Assembly: GCA_023394255.1 (NCBI GenBank)
Contig: JAEXAZ010000283.1
Span: 1 to 19,187, forward strand
Source of the DNA: Bacillota bacterium
GTDB taxonomy: Bacteria > Bacillota > Clostridia > Oscillospirales > Ruminococcaceae
Length of the DNA stretch: 19,187 bases
Reading direction: 5' to 3'
Positions 1 through 7,162 of the stretch are shown piece by piece; position 1 is the stretch's first letter; every line of letters begins with the position of its first letter. The position numbers and the translations under genes were made by a program. The notes below the pieces were generated by a model that did no database searches, was not told where the DNA came from, and was given only the letters and a program-made list of their open reading frames with translations.

Positions 1-102
1 CCTTCCGTTAAGCCCATTTGCGAGAAGTGTAAAATCATCAAGCGCAAGGGCCGTATCATGGTAATATGCGCAAACCCAAAGCACAAACAGCGTCAGGGCT
101 AA
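1..102 (+). CDS. rpmJ: 50S ribosomal protein L36 (3' part)
   Basis: C-terminal 33 codons of ribosomal protein L36, a small basic protein of the large subunit. The reading frame is open from base 1 and stops at TAA. The family is about 37 residues, so only about four N-terminal residues lie outside the window. The visible part holds C-x2-C, a later Cys and a His (fragment residues 7, 10, 23 and 28), the zinc-binding set of the zinc-containing L36 form. It is followed after 33 bases by rpsM, the usual order in Firmicutes. Confidence 0.96.
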   Translation, partial: PSVKPICEKCKIIKRKGRIMVICANPKHKQRQG

Positions 103-135
103 GTGCAAACCAAATAATGGAGGTGCAACAGAAGT

Positions 136-504
136 ATGGCTCGTATAGCTGGCGTTGACCTGCCGAGAGAGAAGCGGGTCGAAATTGGTTTAACCTATAT
201 CCTTGGTATAGGCCGCAAAACCGCTCAGCAAATTCTCGAGTCCACCGGAGTGAATCCTGACATCAGAGTCAAGGATCTTTCCGAGGACGACGTTTCCAAA
301 CTGCGTGATTATATCGACCACCATGTGCGCGTGGAAGGCGATCTTCGCCGTGAAACAGCGCTGAATATCAAAAGACTGGTCGAAATTGGGTGCTATCGCG
401 GCTTACGCCACAGGAAGGGTCTCCCTGTCCGCGGACAGAGAACCAAGACCAACGCGCGTACCAGAAAAGGCCCCAAGAAAACAATCGCCAACAAGAAGAA
501 GTAA
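136..504 (+). CDS. rpsM: 30S ribosomal protein S13
   Basis: Encodes 122 residues, the normal length for S13, a protein of the 30S head that contacts 16S rRNA, the P-site tRNA and the intersubunit bridge. It opens with MARIAGVDLPREKR, has the helix-two-turns-helix region around residues 20-60 (GIGRKTA), and ends in the typical basic tail with RGLRHRKGLPVRGQRTKTN from about residue 88. ATG at 136 is preceded by GGAGGT at 119-124. It sits between rpmJ and rpsK in the ribosomal operon; no internal promoter is evident. Confidence 0.98.
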   Translation: MARIAGVDLPREKRVEIGLTYILGIGRKTAQQILESTGVNPDIRVKDLSEDDVSKLRDYIDHHVRVEGDLRRETALNIKRLVEIGCYRGLRHRKGLPVRGQRTKTNARTRKGPKKTIANKKK

Positions 505-523
505 TTAGGGAGGGATATACACG

Positions 524-928
524 ATGGCGAAAGCTATTGCCAATAAAAAGACTGCCACTCGTAGGCGTCGTGAACGCAAAAACATTGAGCGTGGCGCCGC
601 ACATATCCAGTCCACTTTTAACAACACGATCGTCACGATCACCGACACCCAGGGTAACGCGCTTTCTTGGGCTTCGGCAGGCGGTCTTGGCTTCAGAGGC
701 TCCAGAAAGAGCACTCCGTATGCAGCTCAGACCGCAGCCGAGACCGCTGCAAAAGCTGCTATGGAGCATGGCTTAAAGTCGGTTGAAGTTTTTGTTAAGG
801 GACCGGGCGCCGGCCGTGAGGCGGCTATCCGTGCGCTTCAGGCGGCGGGGCTTGAGGTCAATATGATTAAGGACGTAACTCCGATTCCGCATAACGGATG
901 CCGCCCGCCCAAGAGAAGACGCGTATAA
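524..928 (+). CDS. rpsK: 30S ribosomal protein S11
   Basis: Encodes 134 residues, slightly longer than the usual roughly 129 because of a basic N-terminal extension (residues 1-20, rich in Lys and Arg). S11 sits on the 30S platform near the mRNA exit and the Shine-Dalgarno helix. Recognisable parts are NNTIVTITD near residue 32, SWASAGGLGFRGSRKSTPYA in the middle and the basic C-terminus ending PPKRRRV. Start ATG at 524 has a GGGAGGG ribosome site just upstream. It is 19 bases after rpsM and is co-transcribed with it. Confidence 0.98.
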   Translation: MAKAIANKKTATRRRRERKNIERGAAHIQSTFNNTIVTITDTQGNALSWASAGGLGFRGSRKSTPYAAQTAAETAAKAAMEHGLKSVEVFVKGPGAGREAAIRALQAAGLEVNMIKDVTPIPHNGCRPPKRRRV

Positions 929-991
929 GCGGCAAAACCAGCCCGATTGTGCTGCTGCACAGGGCGTTAAACCAATCAGGAGGTGCAATTC

Positions 992-1612
992 ATGGCAAGA
1001 TATACCGGTGCTGTATGCAGACTTTGCCGCAGAGAGAACAAAAAGCTGTTCCTCAAAGGTGAGAGATGCTACACCGACAAGTGTGCCGTCAGCCGCAGAG
1101 CATCTGTTCCCGGCCAGCACGGCAAAGCGCGCGCGAGAAAATCTTCCGAGTACGGAATCCAGCTGCGCGCAAAACAGCAGACCAGACGCTACTATGGAGT
1201 CCTCGAAAGCCAGTTTGCGAAATATTTCGATATGGCTGCGCGCAAAGAGGGCGTAACGGGCGACAATCTGCTCCAAATCTGTGAAAGCCGTCTCGACAAT
1301 GTTGTTTACAGACTGGGCTTTGCTTCTTCCAGAAAAGAAGCCAGGCAGCTTGTCCTTCACGGGCATTTCACCGTTAACGGCAAAAAAGCCAACATTCCTT
1401 CCATCCTGCTGAAAGCCGGCGATGTTGTCGCAGTAGCTTCCAAGAGCGAGAAGATCAAGAATGTGGTTGAGACAATGGCTTCCCGCCCGGTTGCAAAATG
1501 GCTGGACTGCAACAAGACGAATATGACCGGACGCATCATCGACCTTCCGAAGCGCGAAGAGATTGATCTGGACGTCGAGGAGCATCTGATCGTCGAGTTG
1601 TACAGCAAATAA
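992..1612 (+). CDS. rpsD: 30S ribosomal protein S4, zinc-binding form
   Basis: Encodes 206 residues starting MARYTGAVCRLCRRE. S4 is a primary 16S rRNA binder that nucleates 30S assembly. A GTG lies in frame at 983, but it overlaps the AGGAGG (978-983) that correctly serves ATG 992, so 992 is chosen. Four N-terminal cysteines (C9, C12, C26, C31) form the zinc site of the C+ form of S4. The S4 RNA-binding fold follows (SRLDNVVYRLGFASSRKEARQ, about residues 92-112). It lies between rpsK and rpoA, with a 103-base spacer before rpoA that contains small hairpins. Confidence 0.98.
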   Translation: MARYTGAVCRLCRRENKKLFLKGERCYTDKCAVSRRASVPGQHGKARARKSSEYGIQLRAKQQTRRYYGVLESQFAKYFDMAARKEGVTGDNLLQICESRLDNVVYRLGFASSRKEARQLVLHGHFTVNGKKANIPSILLKAGDVVAVASKSEKIKNVVETMASRPVAKWLDCNKTNMTGRIIDLPKREEIDLDVEEHLIVELYSK

Positions 1613-1614
1613 TT

Positions 1615-1697
1615 GCAGCGCTGCATCATAAGGTCTGCGCTGTGTACGATTTATGGTTACAGGGAAACGAGAATGATACGGCGGGAGCCATTCCGCC
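1615..1697 (+). other. rpsD-rpoA spacer with two predicted hairpins
   Basis: Two inverted repeats are visible in the spacer. CAGCGC at 1616-1621 pairs with GCGCTG at 1637-1642 around a 15-base loop. GGCGG at 1680-1684 pairs with CCGCC at 1693-1697 around an 8-base loop, ending four bases before the rpoA ribosome site. Neither has a T-tract, so they are not terminators. They could be processing or translational control elements; this is inference. Confidence 0.35.
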
Positions 1698-1715
1698 AGA
1701 GAAGGAGGGTCCAAT

Positions 1716-2672
1716 ATGGTCAAGATCATAGAGCCCAAGATTGAAACGGTTGAGCTCAAATCTGACGGAACCTACGGCAAATTTGTAGCGGAACCGCTGG
1801 ACAGAGGGTTTGGCACAACGTTGGGGAATTCCCTGCGGCGCGTGCTGCTTTCCTCTCTTCCTGGTGTTGCGGTCATTTCTGTCAAGATTGATGGCGTGCA
1901 GCATGAATTCTCGACAATCCCGGGAGTCAAAGAAGATGTAACGGAAATAATCCTCAACATCAAGGGCCTTACCGCAAAGCTGTATTGCGACGAGCCCAAG
2001 ACGGTGAGAATCGACGCTCAGGGCGAGTGTGAAGTCACCGCCGGCAGCATTGAGTGCGATTCGGAGGTCGAGATTCTCGACCCCAGCATGCATATTGCCC
2101 CGCTGGACGCGGGTGCAAAGCTTTCCATGGAGATAACGCTGCGCAAGGGGCAGGGCTATGTTTCCGCCGACCGCAACAAGCACACCGAGCTTGAGAAAGC
2201 GCCGGTAGGCACGATCGCTGTGGACAGTATCTATACGCCGGTGTTAAAGGTAAACTATGCAGTGGAAAACACCCGGGTGGAACAGATAACCGACTATGAT
2301 AAACTATCGCTTGAAGTCTGGACGGACGGGACGATCTCCGCAAAGGAGGCAGTCAGTCTGGCGGCCAAGATCCTCAATAGGCAACTCAATCACTTCGTCG
2401 ACCTGTCTGACGAGGTGAGTGCGACAGAGATCATGGACAAGAAGGAAGATACCGGCAAGGATAAACTCCTTGAGATGACCATTGAAGAGCTTGACTTATC
2501 TGTTCGTGCATTTAACTGTCTGAAGAGAGCCAGCGTCAACACCGTGGCGGACCTCATCAACAAGTCTCCCGAAGAGATGATGAAGGTGCGCAATCTCGGC
2601 AAAAAGTCGCTGGAAGAGGTTATCGAAAAGTTACAGTCACTGGGATTTGACCTTTCTAAGGACGAAGAATAA
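1716..2672 (+). CDS. rpoA: DNA-directed RNA polymerase alpha subunit
   Basis: Encodes 318 residues, a normal length. Alpha dimerises through its N-terminal domain to scaffold assembly of beta and beta-prime; its C-terminal domain contacts UP elements and activators. The N-terminal domain (about 1-230) contains EPLDRGFGTTLGNSLRRVLL near residue 27 and the GAKLSMEITLRKGQGYV region. The C-terminal domain (from about 250) carries IEELDLSVRAFNCLKRA and the helix-hairpin-helix VRNLGKKSLEEV. Start ATG 1716 follows GGAGGG at 1703-1708. It is co-transcribed with the ribosomal protein genes. Confidence 0.99.
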   Translation: MVKIIEPKIETVELKSDGTYGKFVAEPLDRGFGTTLGNSLRRVLLSSLPGVAVISVKIDGVQHEFSTIPGVKEDVTEIILNIKGLTAKLYCDEPKTVRIDAQGECEVTAGSIECDSEVEILDPSMHIAPLDAGAKLSMEITLRKGQGYVSADRNKHTELEKAPVGTIAVDSIYTPVLKVNYAVENTRVEQITDYDKLSLEVWTDGTISAKEAVSLAAKILNRQLNHFVDLSDEVSATEIMDKKEDTGKDKLLEMTIEELDLSVRAFNCLKRASVNTVADLINKSPEEMMKVRNLGKKSLEEVIEKLQSLGFDLSKDEE

Positions 2673-2723
2673 CGGAAAGCGCGCGAGCGCTTGATCTAAA
2701 GCATGGGTAAGGAGTGAAATTCG

Positions 2724-3065
2724 ATGCCAGGAACCAGAAAACTCGGCAGAACTTCCAGCCATAGAATGGCTATGCTCAGGGCAATGGTAACTTTCCTGCT
2801 GGAAAACGGCAAGATTGAGACCACTGTCACGAGAGCGAAAGAGGTTAGGGCAATGGCCGAGAAGATGATTACTACGGCGAAAACCAACGACCTCCACTCC
2901 AAGCGTCAGGTCTTCTCTTTCGTGACGAAAGAGGATGTAGCGAAGAAACTGTTTGACGAGATCGCTCCGAAGTACGCCGAAACAAAAGGCGGCTATACGA
3001 GAATCGTCAAGATCGGTCCTCGCCGCGGTGACGCAGCAGAGATGGCAATCATTGAGCTTGTGTAA
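2724..3065 (+). CDS. rplQ: 50S ribosomal protein L17
   Basis: Encodes 113 residues, typical for bacterial L17, a large-subunit protein near the peptide exit tunnel. The start MPGTRKLGRTSSHR and the following RAMVTFLLENGKIETTVTRAKE (about residues 19-40) are characteristic; the C-terminus is the usual GYTRIVKIGPRRGDAAEMA. ATG 2724 has AAGGAG at 2709-2714. It is the last gene of the operon and is followed 13 bases later by a strong hairpin terminator. Confidence 0.98.
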   Translation: MPGTRKLGRTSSHRMAMLRAMVTFLLENGKIETTVTRAKEVRAMAEKMITTAKTNDLHSKRQVFSFVTKEDVAKKLFDEIAPKYAETKGGYTRIVKIGPRRGDAAEMAIIELV

Positions 3066-3077
3066 TTATTCAGTATA

Positions 3078-3109
3078 AAAAGGGCGCATCCGAAAGGATG
3101 CGCCCTTTT
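3078..3109. terminator. Bidirectional terminator between rplQ and the peptide-binding protein gene
   Basis: A perfect 14-bp stem (3078-3091 with 3096-3109) closed by a GAAA tetraloop. The top strand ends in TTTT and the bottom strand reads TTTTT after the stem, so it can stop both the ribosomal operon and the convergent minus-strand gene ending at 3124. Confidence 0.92.
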
Positions 3110-3123
3110 GACATGCCTGCGGT

Positions 3124-4719
3124 TCAGCTTTTGCGTGCGTTCTTAAAATAGACGCCGGAAAGGAACGGGGAAAATTCGATATCGCTGACCCCTTTTGCCA
3201 TAGCGTAATAAGAAGTTTCAAAAAAGAGCGGAATCACGACGCACTCCTCCAAAAGCTGCTGCTCAGCCTGCATATAGGCGGTAAACTGGTCGTCGCTGTC
3301 CATTGTGGCGGTGGATTGCAGCAGCCTGTTATAGGATTCATTGCGATAGGCGGCGTAATTCTGCGGGGAATCCGACTTGAAAGCAGACAAAATGGCGTCG
3401 GGGGAAGAATAGGAGGCGGAAACCGGAAGAACAGCCGCTTCGAAATCGCCGCCGCTTACGCGCGAGAGCAAATCCTCGCGGGAAAGCTTTACGATTCCGG
3501 TATAAAGCCCCAGATGCTTCTGCCAGGCCTGCTGGAGAAAACCGGTGAGCAGCGGGATGCTGTTTTCGTCGCACACCAGCAGTTCGTTCAGGGACAGGCG
3601 GTTCAGCCCCAGGGCGGCCAGCCCCGTTTCATAATAGCGCTTCCCGATTTCGGGGCTTGGAAGGACTGGCGAGACATTGCCCGCCGATTCACGGAAGGAA
3701 CTGCCCGCAAATGACACCGCCGGAGGAATCAGCATGGAAGTTGTACGCAGATTGCCCGGCAGATACTGTTCGAACAAAGTCCGGTCGGCGGTATAGGAAA
3801 GCGCGCGCCGGATATCAATGTTTGAGAGGCTGGGACTGCCGCAGTTCAAAACCAGTATCCAGACAGTATCCTCGAAAGCAGTATAGGAGCCTTTTTTATC
3901 AAGGACTTTGTCCAGCGACTGGTAATCAATTTTGCAGGCATCAGTCTCACCGGATAAAAAACGCGCCAAAGGATCTGCCGGCTGGTCTTTATCTGAGGAA
4001 GGAACGTATAGATTGGCCCCCGCGGCAACAACCGAATCCGCATCGGAATAGTGCGTGTTCTGACGCAGGGAGACCACATTGTCCTCCCAGGAACGTACAG
4101 TATAAGGGCCGTTAAAAATCATCGTTTCTTTCGTCAGCCCATATCTGGCGGAGGTGGATTCAAAGAATGCTTTGTTACAGGGTACCGCGTAACTGGAGGC
4201 AAGGCGCTCCAAAAGCAGCTGGTCGGGGCGTTCCAGCCGGATGACCAGCGTACGGCTGTCGACGGCGGATACCCCCAGTGCCGACCGGTCCGCGCCCCCG
4301 CTCAGAATCAGGCCCGCGTTTTCGATTGCGGAGAACTGGATGGCGTGAGGGCTGAAAACGGAGGGGTCAAACATCCGACGCAGCGCAAATTCAAAATCCA
4401 TTGCGGTAACGGGATCACCGTTGGACCAGAAGGTGTCGCCGCGCAGATGGAACGTATAGGTAAGCTTGTCCGGCGAAACCTCATAGGACTCTGCAAGGCA
4501 GTTTTCAATTTTGCCGGAAGGCAGCTGCCGGAACAGCCCTTCAAACGTGTTGGAAATAATCATGCGGGCGGTTTCGCTGGTTGCAAACTGCGGGTCTAAA
4601 TTTTTGACCGCCGCGGGGATATCATAGGCGATCACCTGCCCCGCGGAGGAGTCGGAGCCGCAGGCGGACATGCTGAAAACCAGCAGCACCGCCAGAAACA
4701 GAGTGAGTGGTTTTTTCAT
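3124..4719 (-). CDS. ABC transporter substrate-binding lipoprotein, peptide-binding (OppA/DppA-like, SBP_bac_5 family)
   Basis: Encodes 531 residues with a lipoprotein signal: a Lys-Lys N-terminus, a hydrophobic stretch to residue 17 and the lipobox SMSAC with Cys20 as lipidation site. The mature protein has hallmarks of family 5 solute-binding proteins: NLDPQFATSE, GLFRQLPSGKIENCLAESYE and YTFHLRGDTFWSNGDPVTA near the N-terminus, and RRALSYTADR in the second lobe. It should bind oligopeptides outside the membrane for an ABC importer. No permease or ATPase genes lie on either side, so it is an orphan that must use a transporter encoded elsewhere, or act as a sensor. It has its own sigma-A-type promoter (4755-4783) and a GAAAGGT ribosome site at 4728-4734. 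The exact ligand cannot be read from sequence. Confidence 0.9.
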   Translation of the reverse strand: MKKPLTLFLAVLLVFSMSACGSDSSAGQVIAYDIPAAVKNLDPQFATSETARMIISNTFEGLFRQLPSGKIENCLAESYEVSPDKLTYTFHLRGDTFWSNGDPVTAMDFEFALRRMFDPSVFSPHAIQFSAIENAGLILSGGADRSALGVSAVDSRTLVIRLERPDQLLLERLASSYAVPCNKAFFESTSARYGLTKETMIFNGPYTVRSWEDNVVSLRQNTHYSDADSVVAAGANLYVPSSDKDQPADPLARFLSGETDACKIDYQSLDKVLDKKGSYTAFEDTVWILVLNCGSPSLSNIDIRRALSYTADRTLFEQYLPGNLRTTSMLIPPAVSFAGSSFRESAGNVSPVLPSPEIGKRYYETGLAALGLNRLSLNELLVCDENSIPLLTGFLQQAWQKHLGLYTGIVKLSREDLLSRVSGGDFEAAVLPVSASYSSPDAILSAFKSDSPQNYAAYRNESYNRLLQSTATMDSDDQFTAYMQAEQQLLEECVVIPLFFETSYYAMAKGVSDIEFSPFLSGVYFKNARKS

Positions 4720-4754
4720 GCTGGCATACCTTTCACAAAGTAATCAATATATGC

Positions 4755-4783
4755 ATTTTAGCAGAAGATCAGGCGGGTTGCAA
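4755..4783 (-). promoter_or_regulatory. Sigma-A-type promoter of the peptide-binding protein gene
   Basis: On the minus strand TTGCAA (4778-4783) is separated by exactly 17 bases from TAAAAT (4755-4760). Transcription would start about 28 bases upstream of the ATG at 4719. Confidence 0.75.
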
Positions 4784-4811
4784 CGCATAGAACGAAATTC
4801 CGGCTTTTACG

Positions 4812-4840
4812 AAAAAAGCGGCGCCCGGGAAGGACGCCGC
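4812..4840 (-). terminator. Terminator downstream of glnN
   Basis: On the minus strand a 9-bp GC-rich stem (4832-4840 with 4818-4826, one G-U pair) around a 5-base loop is followed by six T residues (4812-4817). It starts 13 bases after the glnN stop codon and separates glnN from the peptide-binding protein gene. Confidence 0.88.
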
Positions 4841-4853
4841 CGATCGGATGGTA

Positions 4854-6935
4854 TCATACCCGGAGAAGCAGATCGGTATAGGTGGGGATCGGCCAGACGG
4901 CGCGGTCGGTAATTTTTTCGGCGGCGTCGCAGGCGGTGCGCAGGCTGTCCATACGGCCGAGGATCTCATCGCGCATATAAGCGGCGTGATGGTGCGGGTC
5001 TTCCAGGGACTGGCTTCTCGCATAGGCCTCCCGCAGGGAGCAAAGTTCGCTGTCAATCTGGTCGATAATGGCGGTCAGCGAATGAAGCTGGTTCACGACC
5101 GACTGGGAAACAAGGTTTGCGGTACGCATCCGGTTGACGATTTCCGCCACATCACCCGCGTAGCGCACAACCGCCGGGTAGATCTGGCGGCATACCATCT
5201 CAATCATGGCAGCCGCCTCGATGTTGACGACTTTGGCGTAATTTTCAAACAGGATTTCATGACGGGACGCGCATTCCACCGCAGTGAATACCTTATGGCG
5301 TTTAAAAAGGGCAAGATTCTTAGGATCAATAAACGCGTCGAACGCGTCGACCGAGGAGTGCAAAATCGGCAGCCCGCGGCGTTTTGCCTCCTGCACCCAG
5401 GCGTCGGAGTAGTTGTTGCCGTTAAAAATCACACGGCCGTGTTCCCGCACAACATCGGCAAGAATGGCGCTGATCTCCGTACTACGGTCAGAAGCAGCTT
5501 CCAGACGGTCTGAAAATTGTGAAAATACGTCGGCAAGAGCGGTATTCAACACAACATTGGTCAGCGCAATCGACTGCGAAGAGCCCAGCATGCGAAATTC
5601 AAACTTGTTGCCGGTAAAAGCAAAGGGCGATGTGCGGTTACGGTCGGAGTCGTCTTTCACCAGATCAGGCAGGGCGGAAACGCCTGTCTTGATCAGCTCC
5701 AGATCGTGCGTATCCGCCGCTCCGCCCGCGGCGGCGGAAAATAACTGGGAGGTGAGGTTTTCGCCCAGGAACATCGAAATAATCGCGGGAGGGGCCTCAT
5801 TGCCGCCCAGACGCTGGTCATTCCCTGCGGATGCGGCGGAAGCCCGCAGAAGGTCGGCGTATTCATCCACCGCCTGCACAAATCCGGCCACAACCAGCAG
5901 GAAGGTACGGTTCCCGGCGGGGTCTTTTGAGGGGGAAAGAAGGTTCAGCCCGTCATCGGTCGAAAGGGAGTAGTTGTTGTGCTTGCCGGAGCCGTTGATG
6001 CCCGCGAACGGCTTCTCATGGAGCAGACAGGCAAGCCCTTTCTTTTTTGCCACGATGCGGAGGGTCTCCATGGTCAGCTGGTTATGGTCGCAGGCAATAT
6101 TTGCGGAGTCAAACACCGGCGCGAGCTCATGCTGCGCGGGGGCCACCTCGTTATGCTTGGTTTTGCAGGGGATTCCCAGCGACCAGAGCTCTTCGTCCAG
6201 CGCGTGCATAAAATCCGATACGCGCAGGCGGATACGTCCGCAATAGTGGTCGTCCAGTTCCTGCCCTTTGGGCGGTTTCGCGCCCAGCAGGGTGCGCCCG
6301 CAGATTTTGAGATCCAAACGTTTTTCATAGAGATCACGGTCAACCAGAAAATACTCCTGCTCGGCGCCCACGGTGGGCACTACCCGCCTTGAGGAAGTGT
6401 TGCCAAGCAGCCGCAGCAGCCGCAGAGCCTGCGTATTGACGGCCTCCATCGAGCGCAGCAGCGGGGTTTTCTGGTCGAGCGCCTCGCCCGTATAGGAACA
6501 AAAAGCGGTGGGGATATAGAGCGTGCCGTCTCTGACAAAAGCAGGGCTGGTAGGATCCCATGCGGTGTAACCGCGCGCTTCAAAGGTTGCGCGAAGCCCG
6601 CCTGACGGGAAAGAGGAAGCGTCCGGTTCCCCCTTGACAAGCGCCTTGGGGGAAAACTCCAGGACCGCATTGCCGTCGCTGACCGGCTCCAGAAAAGAGT
6701 CGTGCTTTCCGGCGGTAATGTTGTTCAGCGGCTGGAACCAATGCGTATAATGGGTAGCGCCCTGCTCGGTCGCCCAGTCCTTCATCCCTTCCGCCACAGC
6801 CGCCGCAATCGCGGGGTCGAGCGGAAGCCCGTCCCTCTGGGTACGTTTCAGGCTCTCATAAACATCTCTGGATAAATATTTGCGCATAGCGGAATCGCTG
6901 AATACACGGCTTCCGTAAAGCGTTGTCAGTTCCAT
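4854..6935 (-). CDS. glnN: Glutamine synthetase type III
   Basis: Encodes 693 residues, matching the long type III enzyme (about 700) rather than the roughly 450-residue type I. It makes glutamine from glutamate, ammonia and ATP and is a main entry point for nitrogen in the cytoplasm. Visible family blocks: GGLRATFEARGYTAWDPTS (112-130), GAEQEYF (190-196, metal-binding Glu residues), HNEVAPAQHELAPVF (261-275) and GINGSGKHNNYS (312-323), then RTSPFAFTGNKFEFRMLGSS. An in-frame TTG lies at 6950, but AGGAGG (6941-6946) is placed for ATG 6935, so that start is used. It is monocistronic, with its own promoter, an unusually structured leader and its own terminator. Regulation by nitrogen is likely but the regulator is not visible. 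Confidence 0.96.
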   Translation of the reverse strand: MELTTLYGSRVFSDSAMRKYLSRDVYESLKRTQRDGLPLDPAIAAAVAEGMKDWATEQGATHYTHWFQPLNNITAGKHDSFLEPVSDGNAVLEFSPKALVKGEPDASSFPSGGLRATFEARGYTAWDPTSPAFVRDGTLYIPTAFCSYTGEALDQKTPLLRSMEAVNTQALRLLRLLGNTSSRRVVPTVGAEQEYFLVDRDLYEKRLDLKICGRTLLGAKPPKGQELDDHYCGRIRLRVSDFMHALDEELWSLGIPCKTKHNEVAPAQHELAPVFDSANIACDHNQLTMETLRIVAKKKGLACLLHEKPFAGINGSGKHNNYSLSTDDGLNLLSPSKDPAGNRTFLLVVAGFVQAVDEYADLLRASAASAGNDQRLGGNEAPPAIISMFLGENLTSQLFSAAAGGAADTHDLELIKTGVSALPDLVKDDSDRNRTSPFAFTGNKFEFRMLGSSQSIALTNVVLNTALADVFSQFSDRLEAASDRSTEISAILADVVREHGRVIFNGNNYSDAWVQEAKRRGLPILHSSVDAFDAFIDPKNLALFKRHKVFTAVECASRHEILFENYAKVVNIEAAAMIEMVCRQIYPAVVRYAGDVAEIVNRMRTANLVSQSVVNQLHSLTAIIDQIDSELCSLREAYARSQSLEDPHHHAAYMRDEILGRMDSLRTACDAAEKITDRAVWPIPTYTDLLLRV

Positions 6936-6940
6936 AGCAT

Positions 6941-6946
6941 CCTCCT
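6941..6946 (-). promoter_or_regulatory. Ribosome binding site that sets the glnN start
   Basis: AGGAGG on the minus strand, 5 bases before ATG 6935. It rules out the upstream in-frame TTG at 6950, which would overlap the Shine-Dalgarno region. Confidence 0.85.
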
Positions 6947-6950
6947 GCAA

Positions 6951-7017
6951 TTTTAATCAACACAACACAAACACACACGAAAGCCTGCCGGCCGGCAGAC
7001 TCTATAACAGATTAAAA
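6951..7017 (-). promoter_or_regulatory. Structured 5' leader of glnN
   Basis: In the roughly 85-base leader an 8-base inverted repeat (GATTAAAA at 7010-7017 against TTTTAATC at 6951-6958 on the plus strand) would close a stem ending just before the ribosome site. Inside it lies CTGCCGGCCGGCAG (6985-6998), a perfect 14-base palindrome that can fold as a hairpin or act as a protein-binding site, and a GT-rich tract. It matches no riboswitch class I know. Confidence 0.4.
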
Positions 7018-7026
7018 CCAACCTTT

Positions 7027-7055
7027 ATTTTATCATTTCACAGGTGAACATGCAA
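7027..7055 (-). promoter_or_regulatory. Sigma-A-type promoter of glnN
   Basis: Minus-strand TTGCAT (7050-7055), a 17-base spacer and TAAAAT (7027-7032). The expected transcript start is near 7020, leaving a leader of about 85 bases. Confidence 0.78.
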
Positions 7056-7102
7056 GCGGCGGCGCCCATAACTGTAATATTTTTACTGAAGCCAATTAGA
7101 CA

Positions 7103-7131
7103 TTGACGGAAAAGCTAACAGTTGTTACAAT
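7103..7131 (+). promoter_or_regulatory. Sigma-A-type promoter of the ChrB-N-like gene
   Basis: TTGACG (7103-7108), a 17-base spacer, then TACAAT (7126-7131): close to consensus. The start codon TTG of the longest open frame at 7103 is the first three bases of this -35 box, so that longer protein is not made from this transcript. Confidence 0.8.
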
Positions 7132-7147
7132 TAAGACAGAACCGTTT

Positions 7148-7154
7148 AAAGGAG
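7148..7154 (+). promoter_or_regulatory. Ribosome binding site that sets the GTG start at 7163
   Basis: AAAGGAG, eight bases before GTG 7163. The ATG at 7161 is in another frame and reaches a stop after nine codons, so GTG 7163 is the start. Confidence 0.78.
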
Positions 7155-7162
7155 TGGCATAT

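Noticed and set aside
773..1759. A 328-codon minus-strand frame opposite rpsK, rpsD and the start of rpoA
   Set aside because: It runs across three conserved genes and their spacers on the other strand with no recognisable domains; a shadow frame.
4854..4860. Possibility that the peptide-binding protein gene and glnN form one operon
   Set aside because: A strong terminator (4812-4840) and a separate promoter (4755-4783) lie between them.
7103..7162. N-terminal extension of the ChrB-N-like protein from TTG 7103
   Set aside because: The TTG is the -35 box of a near-consensus promoter, and a proper ribosome site serves GTG 7163.
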